This document shows positions 58,884 through 64,000 of a DNA stretch of 64,000 nt, piece by piece. The notes beneath the pieces were generated by a model. The model did not search any database. It was given only the letters and a program-made list of their open reading frames with translations, and was not told where the DNA came from. Every line of letters begins with the position of its first letter. The first letter of the stretch is position 1. Source of the DNA: Hydractinia symbiolongicarpus (taxonomy: Eukaryota > Cnidaria > Hydrozoa > Anthoathecata > Hydractiniidae); contig NC_079882.1 of NCBI RefSeq assembly GCF_029227915.1, positions 19,232,501 to 19,296,500 on the forward strand, in the 5' to 3' direction. Position numbers and translations under genes: made by a program.

Positions 58884-61800
58884 TTTCAATATATCTTTTG
58901 GTTCTGGTAATTGTTGTTTTTGTTTTTAAGTTTATGTAAACCAAGTTTACAGGTAGCAACCAAGAAAAAGTAAGATAACTAAGTGAGATTACAACACATC
59001 ACAACCCATTTAAATGAATCATTATACTAAAAGTTGTAGCATTAAATGCCTAAAGTTGTTGTTAAAAGCTCAGAATTACAGAACACTATCCTTTTCTTTT
59101 TTTCCGAAAACTTTTAATACTGGTTTGAGAACATTCTGGCCACTATTTGACATTTATTTCACTTTTCCTGTTAGTAAGGTGGCCTACAACATATCTTCTT
59201 GTTTTTCCGTATACTAAGGGATAATTATTAGAAAAAATCGAAAATATTCCACATATCGGCGAGTGAAAAATTTCGTTCTTGTTTCAGGTAATATTTTTCT
59301 TTAAAATGCACGTATATTAGAATGATCTGCAGTAAAGTATTTGAACAGGCAAGGCAAATACACAATATAATCCGTGCAAAAAGCGAGCAAAAAATAAATA
59401 AAGAGAAAGATAAACAATCGAAAATGAAGTGTTGTTCGATTTTTTTTCTATATAAACATCTATTATATTTTTTTGTTCTCCGCTGGCACGTGCCTTCTCT
59501 TTAGTTAATTAAACTTGGGACTTCCTTTTTTTCATACAAACGAAGTTTATATACTGTCGTTGCGTAAAACATTTTTGGTGAATTGTTTACATGAAGGCGT
59601 AGCGTGAAGAGAACTCGCGCCACAAATAAACTGTGTGAAACTGACAGTTGTGTTATTTTAAAACATGGAGCCTTCAGATCTGTGAAAATGAATACACGTT
59701 TTCTTTTCTACAAGAAACCAAATACAGACTATAGTTGTCAAGGTTTAGTTTTTATAAAATTTATTTTACAATAGCAAAGGTTTCCTTATTTTCTTGATTG
59801 TTTTAAATTTTATAACATTTTGAGGAGAAGGAGTGGGTGGACTTAAGGCAAAGCTTCGAACATCTCTACAATGCTACAGTAAAACTAAAGTTTTACATAT
59901 TATATAGTTGGCGAATATTTAATTCTCCTGATGAAAAAAGTAATATGCAGATCATTTTGAAAAACCATTTTAATCGGATTTCTGCCATTACAAGTATAGG
60001 AATTTGTATGATAAACCCTTTCTCACATTCAAATTTCAATGAAATATTAAATTACCAAATCCGGTGTAGCATTTACGCCGTTGCTGCGTGATTACACAGT
60101 ACACCAAGACTGCATTCCGGTAAAAAGAAGTCTTCGAGCTCGAGCGACCTCTTTAAATCTGTACTTTTGTATGGGGGGTTGACGTTAACAGCAAAGATTT
60201 AAGCTAAAATCGAAATATTTGCGTTAGTGTCTAACCTCTCAGGTGTCACGCATTTTAGTTTACCTGGCTAGCCTCGATTTATTTTGTTTATTATCGTGAC
60301 TCTAGCTTGCGAGTTAACTTGCCACAAACAAAACTTGGACACGAAATACCGAAATATGGTACTTATAATAAATACCAGTGCTCAGAAGATGTTCATATGT
60401 CTATGGATGCGTAATTAATTACAAAAGTTAATTTACTGGAAGAGATGCCAACTAAAGGATGGTTAGGCTTCCATTGGCACGCTGACATGTTACTGAACTT
60501 GTGGTAGTAAGATAAAAGGCACAAAAACATTTGGCACGTGTGACCGCGGTAGAACAACAGATTAAGTAAACGCTTAAAAATGTAAAAATTTTGTTTGCAC
60601 ATCTGTGTTTGAATTCTTCTAAAATAAAGTTATTTTATTTGAAAATTTTTCAAAATATATTGAAAAGAAAAGTTTAATAATTATTCTTCTTTTCTTTACA
60701 CATTCCCCAAAAAAGACAATGTGAGTCATTTTGCAACCTAAACCGAACGAGTAACCAAACTCGAATAGTGTGTACTTATCGTTTGCTTCTTGTATTTGCG
60801 TGTTATTTTTGACACATTTTAAAAACGCAATCGAAATTTTCGTTATTTGCTAACGTCTAGAGAATTAACCCAATCAAATAATTTAATAGACTTTCTTGTT
60901 TTGTTCTCTACATTTAATTTGTCACGCATGAAGTAAATCGAACCCCATCCCCCTCCAACTAATTGCCTGTTTTGACGAAATTGATCTATTGGAAACTCCT
61001 GGCTCAGATTACCCCCTTTCTATATTCATGAAAATCCCCCTTGTAAAGTTCAAAAGCACTACAATTTAAGAATATCTTGGAAATGGACCTAAATATTTTG
61101 GGATCCATTAGGCCCTAACACAATGTTCTTTAATGCAGATGCTTAGCTGAAATTCAGGGTTAGCAACACGGTTTTCGACGTGAACAGATGCGAATGCAAA
61201 ATTAGATTTCAGACCCTTTTTCAGACCCAAAGAAGCTCTTCCTACTCCTGGATGTCATAGGGAATGTTATGGTAAAACGCTTCACAAGAATAATTTGTTT
61301 TAATGCAAATACATAGAAATGATCTTAATCGAGTGTTTTTTTCTAGTGAGCTCCAGGCTACAAGAAAATGTCAAATTATTGATCTTACTGAAAAAATATA
61401 ATCTGTCTTGTTAACCTTTTAAAGTAAAAAAAACAAGGATATTTTCCTAGGCCCTGAATTTATAATAATAAAAAAGTACTCAAATTCATGCAGATAATAA
61501 TTATATGTTAAAAAGTAAACTTATGATATCCCTCAAACACTGGACTTTACTTTGATTTCTCGAGCAAAATTTTTTTGCTCTTGGAATACCATTTTAGCTG
61601 CCATCCAGTTTGGCAGACTTTCAATCTTTTCATACCTTTGCTATTTTCCCAGATATGTTCCATGAAGATCAGGCTTAAATAAAATATTCAGAACCTTTTT
61701 TAAAGTTTTGCCAAGGATTTTAGCAGAACACTGACCTGGACTTATTTACGAAAAAAAGGGATATTTAGCCAATCCCAAATATATCAACGACCGGAAAAAT

Positions 61801-62214
61801 AAAATAAAACAACGTAATTAGCAGTAATTAGTGAGAACAGCGATGGGTAATTTAAAGAGATGGAATCCTTTTACATCGTTTTGCAAACGAGGGAAGGAGA
61901 GAGTACAAGAAAAAGATAACTGCAATTAAAGTAGTTATAATAATGAAAAAATATTTGATGTTTTTCTCTATACACACGTGAAAATTTTTGAACTTATTTA
62001 CATAGTGGTGAAAATATGACAAAAAATGGTGAATGCAGAAATGCTCCACATTACAATACTACTAACAGAAAAATAAAAATTAATCTAAAACTGTCAATAA
62101 CTTGTATATTTTGAATACTTCAATTCAGTTTATTATCAAAATCTCAGTTCGCATGTGAACCTCCACCACGAGATTATAAAAAAAATTTTCCTTTTTGTCG
62201 TTTAAGTTTCTTTA
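58884..62214. other. Gene-free interval between ASCC2 and the bHLH gene
   Basis: This is about 3.3 kb of AT-rich DNA with only short, featureless open frames (for example 59837-60091). Both bordering genes point into it, so it holds their 3' UTRs. I recognise no repeat family. Confidence 0.5.
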
Positions 62215-62859
62215 TCATGACTGGTGGCCTTCGTGCGTGACAATAATTTCTTCATGTTTATATACAGAATCTTTTTTCATAAAATGTTTGGTGTCACTCT
62301 CATGTTCTGTGCTTTCAATGTTTTCTTTTTTTCCTTCGTCTTCACATTGATCTTTGAGTAATGTCTCTAACAAGCGGATGTATTCTATCGCCCCTCTCAA
62401 GGTTTCTACCTTAGACAAACGTTTCTCTGTTGGTTTAAGAGGAAGATGGTCTCGTAAACGTGCATAGCCTTCGTTCACATTCCGCACGCGCATTCTTTCG
62501 CGTTCGTTTCGTTTACGTATAAATCCAGGTTCTCCTAAGTAGTCGTGTAAATATGGGTAGGGTAGCACGTTATAGCTAGATTCGTAGTTTGATGGATAAA
62601 GACTTGTAACCCATTGGTCGATAAAATGCTGCTGTAGCTGTCTGTTTTCGTACTCACAGTATGGAGATAAGACATCTACACTAACGGTGCCACTTTGAGG
62701 TACGTATTCGTACACATCGTATGCAATAGGTGAGAAGGCACTGGTCTCTGAATAGTGAAAACCGCTCGTCATTTTCTCAACTTTCTGTGATTTTACACTG
62801 CGTTCAGTTATACAGTTTGTTGCACCAATGGAGCTTGTCTTGTTTTGCCCAAAGCGCAT
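62215..62859 (-). CDS. Achaete-scute-like bHLH transcription factor (ASCL3/4/5-type), intronless
   Basis: The single exon gives 214 aa from the first ATG. A second ATG at residue 30 is also possible. The bHLH domain lies at about residues 113-168. The basic region RKRNERERMRVRNVNEGY has the E-box-contacting Glu/Arg pattern. Helix 1 is YARLRDHLP and helix 2 is KRLSKVETLRGAIEYIRLLETLL after a short loop. FIRKRNERER plus VNEGYARLR is nearer to vertebrate ASCL3/4/5 than to ASCL1/2. The N-terminus is Tyr/Ser-rich and the C-terminus Glu/His/Lys-rich. Such factors dimerise with E proteins and drive neural or gland-cell fates. The specific role here is unknown. Confidence 0.9.
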   Translation of the reverse strand: MRFGQNKTSSIGATNCITERSVKSQKVEKMTSGFHYSETSAFSPIAYDVYEYVPQSGTVSVDVLSPYCEYENRQLQQHFIDQWVTSLYPSNYESSYNVLPYPYLHDYLGEPGFIRKRNERERMRVRNVNEGYARLRDHLPLKPTEKRLSKVETLRGAIEYIRLLETLLKDQCEDEGKKENIESTEHESDTKHFMKKDSVYKHEEIIVTHEGHQS

Positions 62860-64000
62860 TTCGAGATTTAATAGTCGCAGAAAAAAGACTGGAACCAAGT
62901 TCAAGAAGAAAATTCTTTCTTTCTTTTCGTTCTTTGTTTTTTTAAAGTTTTGATATTTTCAAATGTAAACAAATGTACACAAAAAAACCAGGTTTGCTCA
63001 GCTAGTTAAATCTTTTTCACAAAATGCTTAATGATTGTGTTTTTACATTGCACAACTGTTCTGTTGCTATGCTAAAATACTTGAAGGTATATCATTTTCT
63101 CTTTTCGTCTACTTAGCTCTTTCCACATATGTTATCAACGATGCGAACGCGTTGTTGTAAGCTTTGATATCGATATTAAGGTTTCGTAAAATCTTAAATT
63201 TCTTTATCATCGCAAGAATTGAAAAACCAGAGTACTCTTTGGTAACCTAATTGTAAAGGAGGAGAGCACCAAATGTAATGAATTTCTACCACCCATTTTA
63301 TAAACCCACTCACACCTAATTAAAAAAACTGAGAAGAATTTTTGCTAGAATTAGGTACACAAGTAACACAAAAAAAAGTCGAATAAATCAAAGCATATGA
63401 GGGCTAATGACATGATTTCGGACAAATTTATTCCAAACAAAACACCAATACTTGTTCAGAGACTCTTTCTGTATAATTTCTCTAAAATAAGAAATCTGAT
63501 AGATGCTTAGTGCTTAGTCGAAATCTGCAAATGATATTAATGACCATGATAATAAAAAATCGTACCGTCAAATATAAGTATGCTGTCAATTACTTTTGTC
63601 TTTATTTTCTTTACTATTTTAATAAAAATGATGACTCAAAAACATTTTGAAATTTAAGAAAATCAATTAAAGAAATAAGGCATTAAAAATTTCGGACAAT
63701 TAGTTAGGCACATTATTTATCCGAGAATAAAAACGTCCGCTCGAAGGTAATCCAAATTTCGGATTTTCTTAACCATTTGATTATAATGTCAATCTCGTCC
63801 CTATGACAAATCAGTTTTTTTTTATACATTTGAACAGCTTCCGAATATAAAAAACCTAGGTCCAGGTTGTGATGTGTTGTGCACAACGTCGATCGATTCG
63901 ACCACATTCGTCTGAGTGGCATGCAGATATTTGGCGCATAAAATATCGGCGTTTATTACTTTACGCTAAATTAGTTTTTTAATTAATATAACTTGTTAAA
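62860..64000. other. Upstream region of the bHLH gene
   Basis: The promoter of the minus-strand bHLH gene should lie in the first part. A minus-strand 69-codon frame (63713-63922) has no recognisable domain. Nothing else is supported. Confidence 0.45.

Overview
The window is animal nuclear DNA: AT-rich, with spliced genes (GT-AG introns) and dense decayed transposons. A cnidarian, quite possibly a hydrozoan, fits best. The reasons are a galaxin-like secreted protein, a divergent intronless class A GPCR, an ASCL3/4/5-type bHLH gene and the transposon families present. The species call is inference. I rebuilt the gene models by hand from splice sites, reading-phase continuity and protein-family recall; nothing was computed or searched.

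Seven protein-coding genes can be supported: (1) a galaxin-like secreted Cys-rich protein, + strand, 3 exons, 8766-10763; (2) an intronless rhodopsin-like GPCR, - strand, 12884-13780; (3) a secreted von Willebrand factor A protein, - strand, 4 exons, 26252-28398; (4) an SLC19 (thiamine/folate-type) transporter, - strand, 3 exons, 33309-35579; (5) SNAPC4, the Myb-repeat subunit of the snRNA-activating complex, - strand, 23 exons, 36868-51333; (6) ASCC2, the CUE-domain subunit of the ASC-1/RQT complex, + strand, 12 exons, 52603-58836; (7) an achaete-scute-like bHLH factor, - strand, intronless, 62215-62859. SNAPC4 and ASCC2 are head to head, with about 1.27 kb between their start codons. That spacer holds a hairpin and a nested fold-back element.

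The left part (1-8.4 kb) is mostly repeat debris: inverted-repeat-rich sequence, a tRNA-like sequence with intact A and B boxes, a broken pogo/Tigger-type transposase (about 4930-6515) and a broken Ty3/gypsy-type integrase (about 6770-7640). From 14 to 33 kb, gene-poor DNA carries a MITE-like element built from CCCGGG palindromes, an antisense LINE relic, two abutting perfect hairpins, a TA-flanked MITE with CAGTGAAACCTC ends, a perfect 183-bp tandem duplication, and a 126-bp MITE with 32-bp arms. SNAPC4 introns hold an oppositely oriented, stop-interrupted LINE and a 7-copy 41-bp minisatellite that runs to a splice donor.

I see no operon, CRISPR array, viral genome or dedicated multi-gene novel system. 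The most interesting material is the galaxin-like gene, the palindromic repeat elements, the minisatellite touching a splice site, and the RGG-rich tail on ASCC2.
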